Source: Isoetes taiwanensis (Eukaryota; Streptophyta; Lycopodiopsida; Isoetales; Isoetaceae). Taken from it: a stretch of 64,000 nucleotides of DNA. The stretch is taken from positions 3,720,001-3,784,000 of the forward strand of contig JAJEKV010000064.1 of assembly GCA_021234155.1 (NCBI GenBank). The letters run 5' to 3'. The notes under the pieces were generated by a model. That model saw only the letters and a list, made by a program, of their open reading frames with translations, was not told the DNA's origin and searched no databases. Within the stretch, counting starts at the first letter, position 1. Each line of letters opens with the position of its first letter. Made by a program: the position numbers and the translations under genes. Of this stretch, positions 20,767 through 31,993 are shown in pieces.

Positions 20767-21299
20767 AACCAAATTGCACTTTAACCAAATGGTAATTTTA
20801 AGCTGCACTAGTATGTGCCTTCAATGTTCTGCTTATCTGCATCAGCAGAAACGGAATTGCAAAAATATAAAGATGCTTTTAGACGTTGTTGTAATTCCTT
20901 CAGTAAGTTCCTGATAGTCTTTGAACGAAATCTACATCTACGGCTTAGAACAGGAAACAGCCACGCTCATCTCATCTTCAGGTGGGTTGTTCGTTTCCTT
21001 TTCCTTCTTTCTTTAGCTAAGCTAGACATAGTTCATAAGATGTTAACATATCTGTGCAGATTATTTCTATATCATCTTCTAAAGCATCGGATTGCCGTGA
21101 TGCATTTCAAAATGCTAAACATGTGAACAAAAATGCTCAAATAAGCAGCAATTTTTACCAAATGCTTTAAACAAATAAAAACTATGGAAATAACGTATTA
21201 TTTGCTTATCAATTACTTAAGCCATTTTTTTTAATTTTAATATTATTATGCCTTATGGACTTGTTTGGGTTCGATTCCCAAAAGGCTATCTTAAGAAAA

Positions 21300-22304
21300 A
21301 CCACTAGGCATAAATGTCAAGAAACTATGTAGTCATAGAACAAATGCATACATATATAATCAATAAGACTGCTCTTGTTTTCATTCATTAACCAAAAGTG
21401 CTTTAGATCATAGAAACGTAGTGATTTGTCATCATCACCATTGCTACTATGATTGAAGAAACTATTAGGTCTTCGGTGAAAAGATTGCCATTCTTTCTAT
21501 GCATAACTTAAGAAGCTTAACACTAGAAAGTGTTTAGTGGTTTATCATTCTTAACAAATACACTTTGAGTGGAAAGGGCGTCATGCCTTTTATGCATTAA
21601 TTGAAACGCTTTAGACTAGAAGCCATTAGTAGAATAGAATATGATTTTATCGTCAGTGGATTACCAACTTTAATAAGTACTACAATACGTAAGAAACCAT
21701 CCATAGTTCTTAATGGTTTTAGTCTATTAACTTGAAATGCTTCAGACTATATAACATTACTAGTTTATCAATGATAACCATGACCCTAATGCGTTATAAA
21801 ACCATGCACATTTAGAACAAAACTGTTATATCTAATTTTGATAAGCACAATAGTGCTTTAATAGAAAACCCTAAATACTTTGACTAATCAACTAATAATG
21901 TTTTATTGCTATTAACACAATTCGAACTATGCATATTTACCATGAAAATTAGTCAGGCTAGTTTTCCACAATAACAAACCACAACAACTACCACATTATG
22001 AAATCACATGAATAGAGCACTACATTGAAACCACATCCACAACCATCACATTATACCACATGGACAAACCGTACCCTTAAAACAATATAATGTACCACAT
22101 CCACGTACCAACATATAATACCACTGCCACAAACACTAGAAATAAGCCATTTACAATCACCATGACGTAATACCATTTTAACAGACCTTATAAGAAGACC
22201 AACTAGTTTAGCCACATATGGTTTTTAATGAAATTAACCCCCAAACACCCATTGGTTTTGTAGAATGATTTTCTAGTCACAACCATAGAAAAAACCATGT
22301 AGTG
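21300..22304. repeat. Right subterminal repeat region of the CACTA-like element
   Basis: AACCAC/CCACAT-type motifs (AAACCACATCC, ATACCACATGG, AACAAACCACAAC, GTACCACATCC) recur across about 1 kb and end in ACCATGTAGTG. They mirror the GTGGTT motifs of 5770-6400. The stretch 20770-21300 shows no gene. Confidence 0.55.
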
Positions 22305-22322
22305 TTTTAATTTTGGGTGCCT

Positions 22323-22775
22323 CTCCTCTTCTTCCCTCTTCCTTTTCTTCTCTTCCCTCTTTCTCTCTCGGCGGCGTTCCTTGGCTTCATGCTTTCTAAT
22401 CCACGCCGCCAGTTCTTCTTCTTCCGCTGGGTCGAGGGTCGGCTCCCTCTGCTCCTCTTGCTCCTCGGCCCGATCTTGTTCTTCTTTCTTCTTCCTTTCC
22501 TCCTCCTCCACTTCTTCAAGAATTTTCTGCATGACGTCCGGCTCCTCATTGTCAAGGACCTCTGTCCCCGCATCGGAGTGTGCATCCTCCTCCACCTCTG
22601 TCTCACCCCCTTCTTGGTCGTTGTTGTTGGTGGGGTGCTCCTCGGACTCCGTTCCCTCGCTGGTTGAAGGTTGACCTCCTTGCTGAAAGAGGCACTCTCG
22701 AAGCATCTCTTGGAGTAGGGCGCTGGGAGTTGTTACACCTGGAGGAACTCTAGCAGTCTGTTTCGTCCTGGCCAT
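22323..22775 (-). CDS. H3-tail ORF: starts MARTKQTAR, acidic coiled region (element-borne)
   Basis: The first nine codons give MARTKQTAR, identical to the start of histone H3 (tail residues 1-8 after Met removal, including K4). The tenth codon is Val, where H3 has K9, and PPG follows. The rest is Glu/Lys/Arg-rich: an acidic stretch (residues ~45-75), then a long charged helix (KILEEVEEEERKKKEEQDRAEE-type) and a basic end (KRRRERKREEKKRKREEEE). The frame continues to 22203, but that part is transposon sequence. The ORF starts about 110 bp after a TATA box and directly follows the 5' LTR, primer site and hairpins. It appears to be the front of the H3-like gene whose fold lies at 5109-5480, across the insertion. 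The rest of the element is a fossil. Confidence 0.8.
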
Positions 22776-22879
22776 GTTTGAATGTTCTTCAATCTAAAGT
22801 CGGACACCCAAAAATCGCCTTGGCAAGGGGGAGCGATTTCCTAAGGAGGAACGTGAAAATGGGGAGGGGGGTCCTAGGT

Positions 22880-22890
22880 CTATTTATAGA
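22880..22890 (-). promoter_or_regulatory. TATA box upstream of the MARTKQTAR ORF
   Basis: The minus strand reads TCTATAAATAGACC, about 110 bp before the ATG. The flanking GGTCC/GGACC context resembles the TATA region at 4507-4519, so the two accessory genes seem to have duplicated promoters. Confidence 0.6.
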
Positions 22891-22988
22891 TGGTCAATTC
22901 TAGGTCAAATTGCAAACTACCCTTTTGGGTCACTTAAAACACTTATTATCTTACTACATGGCTAAATTTAGACATTTCTAACCTCATG

Positions 22989-23055
22989 GTCTCACAGGTT
23001 GCGCCCAGACCAATAATGAAAAGTTCATTTTCGGTCCTGGCGCGACGTGTGAGAC
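22989..23055. repeat. Hairpin repeat A
   Basis: Left arm GTCTCACAGGTTGCGCCCAG and right arm CTGGCGCGACGTGTGAGAC can pair around a CAATAATGAA-containing loop. Family member of 4709-4775. Confidence 0.85.
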
Positions 23056-23202
23056 ATGGTGGATTCTGATGCTAAATTTTATACTTTCTAAGCATGTTTT
23101 TAGGAATGTAACATACTAATCTAGCTAGTTTTTAGCTTAAAATCCGAATTACCATGTTACTTTCCTGAAATTCCTCACTTTTCAAAGTGTTTTGGGCTCA
23201 AT

Positions 23203-23269
23203 GTCTCACACGTTGCGCCCAGCCCAAAAATGAACTTCCCATTATTGGTCCTGGCGTGACGTGTGAGAC
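23203..23269. repeat. Hairpin repeat B
   Basis: GTCTCACACGTTGCGCCCAG ... CTGGCGTGACGTGTGAGAC, about 214 bp from repeat A. It lies between the primer site and the TATA box. Confidence 0.85.
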
Positions 23270-23463
23270 CATCCTACTTTTGAAGGTTTTGGCTCAATAA
23301 TTTTTTTTCCTTTCTATGTTCTAATTAACTTAACTGTTACTAGCTTAGCATGTACTAAAAAAAATGAGAAATTTTTTTCCCATTTTTCGAGGTTTGAGGA
23401 TCCTATCAAGTTAGTACTACTGGGAGCATGGTCAGTGCTTTGTTCTTGCTCTCCAAGAACATT

Positions 23464-23475
23464 GCTCTGATACCA
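23464..23475 (-). promoter_or_regulatory. Primer binding site (initiator-Met tRNA type)
   Basis: The minus strand reads TGGTATCAGAGC, the usual plant retroelement primer site complementary to the 3' end of initiator tRNA-Met. It lies one base from the LTR end (23477), as expected. Confidence 0.9.
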
Positions 23476-23476
23476 C

Positions 23477-24877
23477 TGTGACGTCCCCTACTCGTGTACG
23501 GTGCACCCATCGTATACAAACAGGAGTTCATCCCCCATACCAGTGAAGGGGTCATTTTACCCCGTCTCCCTCAGGGCCTACCTAGCTGCGGAAGCGTAAA
23601 CATACATGTCAGTATATATAATCATCACATGTCCACCTCGAAGGGTGGCACACCAACATCTGCATAGACAAAGATCAGCACAATACAAGTGGGTTCCTAC
23701 CCAAGGTTCAGACTCTAGGGGATGACTGACAAGCTTGGGTCTCCAGAGTTCATTGCAGACAGAATCATGACAATGGATTTGGCTGGCATAAGAACATGGC
23801 ATTGGGTTGTCCACTCCATCCGCCCCTCCTGTGCACACTTTGCAGAGTAGGTTGAAGAGTGTTGGGACTGGACTGTAGCCCGCCGGATGCATAGCCAAAG
23901 GGGCTACTTCTGGGTTGCATCTCCCCAGTTCCGATGGGGCAGGTAGGGATCACTCCCACCAGAGATCTCCATGCTGACTCAAGGTGACTAGAGGGCCACT
24001 GCCCTTATTCGACTTAACCCACTGGAAAGTGAACTCCACTCCACGGGTGTCGAGCCCATGCCTTACCCACACTCAGTGGCAAGCCATTAGACCTAGTCTA
24101 CGGTGATCCCGGTAGGCCTTACACACCAGAGGGATCGATCAAGAGTCAGAACACGAACCTCCTTCTGAGCCAGTCTGGCCCCTTCACCCACAACCAGGTG
24201 TGGTTCTTGTACACAGGCCAAAATCTAGTAATGCACTAAGAGGGACTAGCTAGGAGCATCAACTACTAAGCTTTAAGTCTCTACCCCCCCTTCCCAATAC
24301 AATGAGTCCACAGAATTCATCCGTCTATCACATCATCATAGAACTAAAGAATAAGAACTAATCTATATCATAGAGTTAGGTTCTTTAGTTAGGGTCAATC
24401 TGGGGCTCTGCTTGGCTACTAAGAGTAATTTAATAGGCTAAACATATTGGTTCGATGGCTGGAATACGGTTTAGGCTATTAAATCGACTAAATACCTGAT
24501 CCCTGGTTCACTCCTCTTGATCCGAAGGCGTACATGTCGCTGCTCTGCTTGGGGATGCGGTCGGAAGGTGAATCTGACGAGCTAGGGCGCACGGGCAGAT
24601 CTTGGAAGGTTCGTGTACGAAAAGGGAAGAATTAGAGTTTGGTTACCTTACATAGGCTCTCAGTTAGGTTTAGGGTTTCCATGACCCTTGGTCTGCCTTT
24701 AATGGGTTAAAGGTTTAAAGTGCGCACATTGCTAAGTGTGCGCACCCTTGCAAGTTGCCCCCTAGGGTGCCCTTGCTTGGTTACACGTCGGCGTACACGT
24801 CGATTGGAGTGGCGTGTATGCGTGACGGTGCAGTACGGTATACGTTTTGAGACCGTATATCGTACTGGAACGTCACA
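23477..24877 (-). mobile_element. 5' LTR (1401 bp) of the H3-bearing retroelement
   Basis: Perfect 8-bp inverted ends TGTGACGT...ACGTCACA bound this segment, and the primer site follows immediately. The LTR is GC-moderate and non-coding. Frames within it have no domain. The partner LTR should lie beyond the left window edge past pol, so an age cannot be estimated from this window. Confidence 0.85.
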
Positions 24878-25067
24878 GAAGTTACTTAATTACATGGAAA
24901 TTACATACTTATATACTTAATTTCTATGAAAAGCATAGGTTTATACCCATAATTCCAATGGAGTATCTTTACCTGTGATATGCACTTATTATGTGTTGCG
25001 TGCTATGTAGCCATAGCTCACGTGTATCCCAAGGAATTGTATCTCATATGGGGAATTTAGATCGTAA
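24878..25067. other. AT-rich flank, no gene
   Basis: No feature was recognised between the LTR and the ORF fragment that follows. Confidence 0.4.
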
Positions 25068-25460
25068 CTATAGGATGTCGAAGTCAATGAAAAGGAATAG
25101 GAGCTGACCAATATCCACAAAAGATTTATAATGGAAGTTGTAAAGTTCAATAAAGATATAAATCCTATTCTTTTCACAAGTAGGAATGACCAGAGGTACG
25201 TAGTGATCTAGAGAGTAGGCCACGAAACCATGGAAAAGCATGTCCTTCAACTGTTCTAGCCTCTCTTTCAAATATGAGGGGGATTCAAGAAGTCCCAAAG
25301 CAGTAAGAGTCATCGTTGCATTCCTCGGACTGATCTCCTGCAGTGGAGGGAGCCGACAAGCATAGCAGTCGATAATGACTTCAGCTGCCTTGCAAGCTCC
25401 GTAGTTGGACCGTGGCGCCACCGATGCTCCCAAAAGTTGCTAACAACTTCACCAAAAGTG
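25068..25460 (-). pseudogene. Unidentified coding-like fragment
   Basis: A minus-strand frame contains a protein-like stretch, DCYACRLPPLQEISPRNATM, followed by LTALGLLESPSYLKERLEQL and FHGFVAYSLDHYVPLVIPT. After that it turns low-complexity and Phe/Tyr-rich, probably past a lost splice site. I do not recognise the family. It could be an exon of a host gene carried by a transposon. Confidence 0.3.
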
Positions 25461-25743
25461 CACGCACTTCTTTTGCCGCATGCTTGCGGGGATTCCGGAT
25501 CAACCCAGCGAGGATGTTCTTGAAAAGTTAGCATTTGCAAAAAGTAGTGGAGGAGCAGACAAGGAGCAAAAAAGCTACTTGATAAGGAACATGCATACAA
25601 GGAGCAGGCAAGGAGCATGCAAACAAGGAGCAGACAGGGAGAAGACAAGAAGCATATCAGAGAAGAGGAATAAGGGGAAAGAGGCAAAGACAATGAAGGC
25701 ATGGATGGCTATTTAAAGAGAAATTATCTTCCTATATATATGA

Positions 25744-25771
25744 CTAGAAAAATTGCCCAGCGTTGCTGGGC
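25744..25771 (-). mobile_element. Helitron-like 3' terminus
   Basis: The minus strand reads GCCCAGCAACGCTGGGC (7-bp stem hairpin), eight bases, then CTAG followed by T. A GC hairpin 8-12 nt before a CTRR end, inserted before T, is the Helitron 3' signature. The element would extend to the right. Its 5' end was not located. Confidence 0.5.
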
Positions 25772-25774
25772 TTT

Positions 25775-26500
25775 TCGTCGAGCAGAAGTTCAAAAATTAA
25801 TAAATTGTTGAGAACATCGTTGGGCATATCTTGGGTCCATGTTAAAAAGGAAATGGATTTTATAAAGAAAATAAAGATAAGAGACCACGTGTCTTCACTA
25901 TTATTGCTTAAAAAGACATCAATTTGCCAAGCATATTATTGGTACACATAGACTTATATTGTTGTTTGATCAAATGTTATAATTGAAATGGAATTGCTGC
26001 TACTTAGAAGTAGATATCTAAGTAAACAATAATTGCTACTTGATGTGGGTACCTCCATTGTTTTTGTTTTTAGGGCATGTTTTGGTATAGTTGTCAAAGA
26101 AGTCTGCCAATTTTGAGATTATATTATTTTAGATTCGTATAAGTTTACTGTATGAGTTTGATTTCTTTAGGCATATAGGCATGTGATTTGTTTTTCCCTA
26201 GACGTATTGCTTGTTCTAAGTGGCATAATGCCAAACAGAAGACTCTGATATCCCTCTCAAGTCCAGCTTCCCTCTTATAGTGCTCCTTCTTCACTAGGTT
26301 ATTTCTATTTAGATGAACGTACCCTTACGCAAGTAGAAGCAGAATTTAAATAAAGTTCTATATGACGATATTTGTGGCTATTGCTGCACCTAGGACAATT
26401 GTGTCCCAGAACTAATTGTAATTTGTTTCAGCGGATGACAAGATCAAGCACGTAATGCTTTTAGACTGACACTATTGGTAGCATACATGTTAGAAATGAG
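25775..26500. other. AT-rich, no gene
   Basis: AT-rich DNA without supportable features, possibly Helitron body. Confidence 0.35.
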
Positions 26501-26504
26501 CACA

Positions 26505-28190
26505 TACTCTGCAGCACAATCAGAATCTAAACAAACAATCTCCTTTAACACTGTCTTCCCAAGTCCATATTACCGTGCATTCTGCAAGCACTAAGCAATG
26601 ATCTCCATAGTGAAGTGTGCATGGTGTTATGGAGTACTTTTCCATTGCTTTATAAAACTGGCGTCCTTCGTCTACAAGGCCCGCATTACTACATGCATTA
26701 TGCATTAAGGATGCCAATAAATGTCACGTCATCTGGACTGATACCATTAGATTGACTGATACCATTAGATTGCATCTCCTTGAGACACTGCATAACCAAT
26801 TTAGCATCTCCATTTTGAGAATATGCAGCAATCATTGCATTCCATACCACCACATTTTGATTTGGCAGTAAATCAGATATTTTCCTTGCAGTCTCTAAGC
26901 CCCCACAATTAGCATACCCATAAAAATATCAGACTCCAAACCACGTCTTCTGACCTGTTCATGGATTTTCTTTCCTAGATCTATAGCTGCAATATCTCCA
27001 CATGCTTTTAATATTGTCGTAAATGTAACATCATTTGGGTGAATGCCTTTGTGCTGCATTTCTTTATTATAGTCAAGTGCAATGCTGCCTTTGCCATGCT
27101 GGCAGTGACATGCAATTATGGCATTCCATGAAACCACATCCCTATTTGACATTTAAATGAAGATCTTATGTGCCTCCTCCAAGTTCCCAAGTTTTGCATA
27201 CACATCAATAAGAGTGTTACATATGACAAGATCTAAGTGCAGACCAATTCCAATTATCTGATCATGGATCCTTGCTCATGGATCCTTCTGCCCTGGCTTA
27301 CGGCCATCTGACTGGCACAAGCCTTCAATATACTTAGAAATATTATCCTATCTGACTTTATGCCTTGGCTAGATGGCCTTGCCAACATTGGGTGTAACCA
27401 TCAATCATTGCACTGCACATTGCGACATCCCGGTTTAATGATCTTTCAAAAACCTTATGTGCTTCCTCTAAGCCACCATATTTGGCATACATATCTACAA
27501 GTGTAGTTTTCACAAAAACATCCAACTGGATCCCACTTTCAAGTATTTGCTCGTGTATGTAGCGGCCTTGTCCTATAACTCCAATGTTGCCACGTGCTTT
27601 TAAGATGCTTGTGTAGATAAGGTTGTCGGGCTTTATGTTTTCACATTGCATGTCAGCAAAGCATTCCAATGCAGCAACGTTTTCATCATGCTGAACATAT
27701 CCGTCAATCACTGCACCCAAGGACACCACATTTCAATTTGGAGACTTCTCAAGTAGTCTCTGTGCTTTTTCCAAGTTTCCAGATTTTGCATATCCTGCAA
27801 TCATTACAGTCCAAGAAACTACATCGTGTTTTGGTAAATCATCAAATATTCTTCTTGCATCTTCCAAGCCTCCACATTTGGCATACATATCAATCCCAAC
27901 AAATACAACAAATTGCAGATCACAACAAATGACATGTTCATGCAATTGCCTTCCTCTATTAAGGCTTGATAAAGAGATCCATGCTTTTAAGACAGTAACA
28001 TACACATACTTGTCTGTCTTTATAGCTGAAAGGAACATTTCCTAGTACATTTCAAAGGCCATTTCGGCTTGGCCAAGCTTTGCATGCGCCTCGATAATTG
28101 CATTCCAGGTATATACACTTGGTTTCACAACTTTGTTGAATGCATAGTTGTTTGAAGCCAAATGCGTACATGCATCTATTCTCAAGCTAT
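26505..28190 (-). pseudogene. PLS-type pentatricopeptide repeat (PPR) gene remnant
   Basis: The minus strand encodes about seven PPR units with hallmark strings VDMYAKYGGLEEAHKVFERS, HDVVSWTVMIAGYAKSG, GRQLHEHVI, NPDNLIYTSILKA-like and FTTILKACGDIAAIDLGKKI. PLS-type PPR proteins bind organelle RNA and support editing or splicing. The gene is decayed: a TGA codon interrupts the junction near 27731 (LLEKSPN, stop, NVVSL), an earlier stop lies near 28040, and frames change near 27150-27360 and 26700-26890. No E or DYW domain follows at the left end. It lies in the same orientation as the Helitron-like end at 25744, suggesting capture. Confidence 0.85.
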
Positions 28191-28770
28191 CTTGGTTCAT
28201 TTCCCAATTGTGTTAACATGCAGTGTGTCTCTACTAATACCATGCAGTATGTCTCTACTAAGATGACACTTTTCATTTGTTCCACTTAAATTAACATGTG
28301 GATGTAGAGACTTGGCCTCAATATCCCTCTGTGGATTATGCATAGCAGCAACCATGGCACTGTAAACATCAAATTGTTACCTCAATCCCGATGCTTGACG
28401 CCTTACAAGCAGAAGTAAATCTTCTTCATTTAGAAATACCAGCATTGTAATATGATTGTAGCCAAGGTTTTCAACCTTCTTTTTGTTGCTGCTATAAACA
28501 TGAACAAGTTAACGCTTGGCCATCCAATTGTCCAAATTGTCTTTTGGTTTGAAACATCTAGTATGGATGCTAGTAAGTTATCATACAGAATAAATCACAT
28601 CCTCAGAGAGTGTATTGAAAGGTGCTTTAGGGTAATGGACCCAGATTTAATGACCCACAGATAAAGCTAAAAATCTGGAATGAGCACCGCTGTCAGTCAT
28701 ATAGCAGACACGAAATTGAGAAAATTTTGCAGATAATACTGAATTTGGCAAAGGTAGATGTTACAATAGA
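28191..28770. other. Degraded upstream region, no clear gene
   Basis: A short duplicated ATGCAGTRTGTCTCTACTA pair lies near 28219-28262. The minus strand may hold the decayed start of the PPR gene, but no firm frame is visible. Confidence 0.35.
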
Positions 28771-28772
28771 TG

Positions 28773-29450
28773 CTACTTTGAGTCCCTATGAGATACAAGC
28801 TGGATCAATCCAGGCACGCCACAAACTTCATCTTCTATAAGAACCTTCTGCCAACAAAAGATTCTACCGAGAAAAGAGGCAGTTTTCTTTGTGGAGAGAA
28901 TGGGCTGAATGATTGCTTTCTTGAAGCTTGTATAGTTAAAAACACAGTCCGCTCCAAATATGCTCCTGCATATCACTCCTTTGAAGCTGTGTATGCATAA
29001 AGTGTTCTTGATCACATGCTCACCAAAATTGATAGCAACAGCTTCATAATCAACTGTCATAGCCCGTTCAAAGGAAAGATTTGACATCAATGTAGATGCA
29101 CAAAGTTTGTCACCAGTTCCAAACACATCTTTATGTTTCTGATGTATTTTGGATGATAGAGGTAGTGCCAAGACTCTGTCATATGGCATATTTGGCACAA
29201 TAAAGTCCCTGCATAAGCAACAGCGCATCCATAGAAATGTGTAGCCAGTAAAATGAAGTAAAAGCAAACCTGAAGTGCTTAGAAAGAATGCCAGCATGCC
29301 TGTTTTCACCTGGGTCCCCATGACTGATACAAGAAACATAAATTCCTTCCTTAAATGCTTAGAAACTTGTGCACTTCCATTGCTAATTCCTGATACCCGG
29401 CCAATAAGTCCTGTGGTGTCAAGATTCACAAGTTTTATAGCATTGTTCAA
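28773..29450 (-). pseudogene. Unidentified multi-exon gene remnant, part 2
   Basis: The 225-codon minus frame mixes protein-like stretches with likely intron. LVSVMGTQVKTGMLAFFLST followed by GLLLLHFTGYTFLW is a plausible membrane segment. VFGTGDKLCASTLMSNLSFE and AMTVDYEAVAINFGEHVIK look like conserved soluble sequence. I do not recognise the family. It continues the unit at 29566-30153 in the same orientation. Confidence 0.35.
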
Positions 29451-29565
29451 TACTTCTCAATATATCTGGAGCTTCATAAAACTACATCCAAAAGCACACA
29501 TAAATTTGCTCATCATTACCTGCAGGGGAAAACGACAAATGGAGTTATGCCCCATGTGAGCCCAA

Positions 29566-30153
29566 TCAATCCTCCAGCTCATCTGTACGTCCTGATCCTT
29601 TGCAAAAAGGTTCCTGCGTGTGGGAGTTAGGCTTATGCCCATATTCCCGCAATATCCATGCTTCTACAATGTGCGTGCTTTCATTCAGCATAATCCTGTC
29701 CATAATTGATATATGGTGCCCTAGATAAACATCTCGAGTTGTTTGCAGTGGCATATAAAAGACAGATTTCAACGCATCCATGCAAAACAATTCATTCAAA
29801 CATGAAGATCCATAGGGATGCATACCCCCGAACTGAACAGAGTAGAAATATCTCAATCTCAATAGAAATATCTCAACATGTTGGCCGGAGTTGGTGTAAT
29901 GCAATATCGAGGATTTTTTCCAAGAAAAAGCCTCGCAAGAAAATCTGTCACGGTTTTTTCTGCATATAACGTCTAGGGATCCCTTTATGTCACAATCCTC
30001 ACTTCTATCCAGGCCACTTTCATCGGACTCAACATAAACCCATTTACCAGCTTCAATTTCATAGAAAAAATCATGTTTAGAACCTGTATTCTTACCGACA
30101 TTTTCCATCTTAAAGGCATGAAATTCGCTAGGTGTTCGAATTTTCAACGCCAC
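29566..30153 (-). pseudogene. Unidentified gene remnant, part 1
   Basis: A 195-codon frame includes NTGSKHDFFYEIEAGKWVYV and ESGLDRSEDCDIKGSLDVIC, then ELFCMDALKSVFYMPLQTTR and DVYLGHHISIMDRIMLNEST. The sequence looks like a real globular protein, but I cannot name it. Part of it (from about 29815 to 29973) is duplicated at 30361-30505. Possibly a Helitron-carried host fragment. Confidence 0.4.
29815..29973. repeat. Direct repeat copy 1 (pairs with 30361-30505)
   Basis: Runs from GGGATGCATACCCCCGAACT to GCATATAACGTCT. It is identical by eye to 30361-30505 except for a ~20 bp extra piece (CTCAACATGTTGGCCGGAGTT region). Confidence 0.9.
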
Positions 30154-30360
30154 GCCAGAAACAAAGAATAAGAAAGGCAGGTGCTTTTACTGCATCTTGC
30201 GCTGCCATAGAGTATGCTTGGCTAGAAATCTTTGCGCTGGAGGTCCAAATAGAGGAGGAATTAAAGAAAAAAACCATGCACAAAAAGCTACATTGGCAAG
30301 TCGGCAGTTGCAGAAAAAAATAGAAGCGCTGGCCAACTTTCTTCCAGACCAGTGCCAAGT

Positions 30361-30505
30361 TCCTAGGGATGCATACCCCCGAACTGAACAGAGTAGAAAT
30401 ATCTCAATCTCAATAGAAATATGGTGTAATGCAATATCGAGGATTTTTTCCAAGAAAAAGCCTCGCAAGAAAATCTGTCACGGTTTTTTCTGCATATAAC
30501 GTCTT
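30361..30505. repeat. Direct repeat copy 2
   Basis: Same as 29815-29973 but without the ~20 bp piece, 546 bp away. The high identity implies a recent local duplication or gene conversion. Confidence 0.9.
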
Positions 30506-31760
30506 GTGCCCTTTCCCAAATCCTCAAATCTCAACCATCCATCTGCATCAATGGTTCAAAATTGAAATTGTCAAAATCTCAAACACTCAAAATCTCTTTA
30601 GTATAAGAAAGATCAGTGTTGGGGAAACTTTTTGTCCCCAGTAGGAAAATTTCCTAACACTCTCCAGGTCATTCGGAATTTATAAATTCCAATCGGAAGC
30701 TCCCTACAACTATTTTCCCAACCGGAAATTTTTAAAATTGGGAAAACTTATGTTTAAACTTTACATCGAGGCCTTTCACCTGCCCTTTCTGTGATAAAAC
30801 AGAGAATGAAATGTGTTGGAACAGAGAAGAAATTTGTATTTCTTGTCTTAATGCAAAACAGATAAAAACATGCACTTAAGAATAAAGAAAATCTTTATTG
30901 CATTCATTTTTTAACTCAAGATTCAAGTGAAGAAGCATATAAAACTTGTATTTCTCAACTGTGCTAACCTGTACTTCTAAAAAAAAGCTTGTAGCAACTC
31001 AAACTTGGCCATTCCTATGGTAAAACTTGGCCATTCCTAATATGGTAAGGCATCTGATTCTTCTGCAACAGGCTTTTTGATCTTCATGTAAAACTGCTTC
31101 ACAGGCTACTCTTTGAAGTAAATCCTTTCTTATCCTTCTATGGCATAAAAAGATTGTAGAAAGCGGAGACAAACACAAAAGGCCGCCAGAAGAGAACTCT
31201 CAGTAGTTGTCTCTAGGCACAATGCTCAATCCTGGGATCTGATTTAGATCGAGAAATAGAAGTGCATTTAACTGAATTGGCATACCTGACATTGTTCATC
31301 AAACACATCGTTGTATGCCAACCATCAAACAAAATAACATCATGCACGATAACACTATTAGAAGCTTCCAATTATATCAAAAGATTAAACATGAAAATGT
31401 AAATAGTTTGCACATATAGTTCTTGACTTCTGTGCTGGTAGTATTATTTTATACACAGCAACAGTTTAATTTGTATGGAGAAAAGGTACATTTGATAACT
31501 CTACCACATTACTCGCAAATCCAGAATGTCAACCTAAAGTGGTCTAAAGGCGAATTTTCCACACAGATTAGTCTTCTCTTTATGTATCCATAATTAACTG
31601 CGTTACATGAACCGAAGGTATATCTGGCAGGGCTTGCTTAGGTGAAAAAACTGATGTTCAAAAGCACAGTACAATCTCACTAGCATGGTAATCGAGCTAA
31701 ACAGCTGACTGGAAACCAGAAATTAAGAAACAGAATCCAAAAAAAAAGTGAAGAGATATC
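30506..31760. other. No gene recognised
   Basis: AT-rich, possibly intronic sequence. I see no frame with domain character. Confidence 0.4.
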
Positions 31761-31762
31761 TC

Positions 31763-31985
31763 TTACCACCGCCTTCCAGGAGGAACCCTATCCAATAATG
31801 CATTTAGCCCAATAACGGCTCCAACAGAACTCGTCGTTGCTCCAATATAGGCTTCAAATATTCGTTGCATGCTCTCCTGATTAGAGGCATTCTGATTTGC
31901 ATAGTAATGCAAACAGTTGTAAGTCTGATTAAGCCACTGGGCGCCAACGTTCTGCTTAAATCCTTTGGCAGAGATCATGAGAGTA
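31763..31985 (-). pseudogene. Sideroflexin (SFXN) family exon fragment
   Basis: The minus strand encodes NVGAQWLNQTYNCLHYYANQ, then an EAYIGATTSSVGAVIGLNAL segment. This is the conserved W.NQ.xNA...NY.N...YxxATT.AV..A.GLN pattern of sideroflexins, inner mitochondrial membrane carriers of serine and related small molecules. A good splice donor (GTAAGAG) closes the exon near 31768, so this is genomic rather than a processed copy. No other SFXN exon is visible, and a full protein has about 320 residues. It is probably a carried fragment. Confidence 0.65.
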
Positions 31986-31993
31986 TCCAGCAC

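Larger units (their letters stand above)
5738..22322. mobile_element. Large CACTA-like (En/Spm) insertion, ~16.6 kb, composite
   Basis: The two ends match in inverted orientation: AGGCACCCAAA at 5738-5748 and its complement at 22312-22322. A CACTAC motif lies a few bases further in at each end (5770 on plus; 22304 reading minus). Many short GTGGTT/AACCAC motifs lie inside each end, inverted between the ends, as in CACTA subterminal repeats. A TNP-like exon at 6.6-7.0 kb fits. The insertion separates the H3-fold part (left) from the H3-tail ORF (right) of one minus-strand gene. I see no clear target-site duplication, so the exact borders are uncertain and two separate insertions are not excluded. 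Confidence 0.55.

Noticed and set aside
21240-21275. B-box-like GGGTTCGATTCCC, possible tRNA
   Set aside because: No A box or cloverleaf partner at suitable distance; a lone B-box match is not enough.
23578-23959. 106- and 64-codon minus-strand frames within the LTR
   Set aside because: They lie inside the well-bounded 1.4 kb LTR and have no protein signature.
28773-29450. Assignment of this remnant to membralin or a sugar-kinase family
   Set aside because: Only short, weak resemblances; not enough to name a family.
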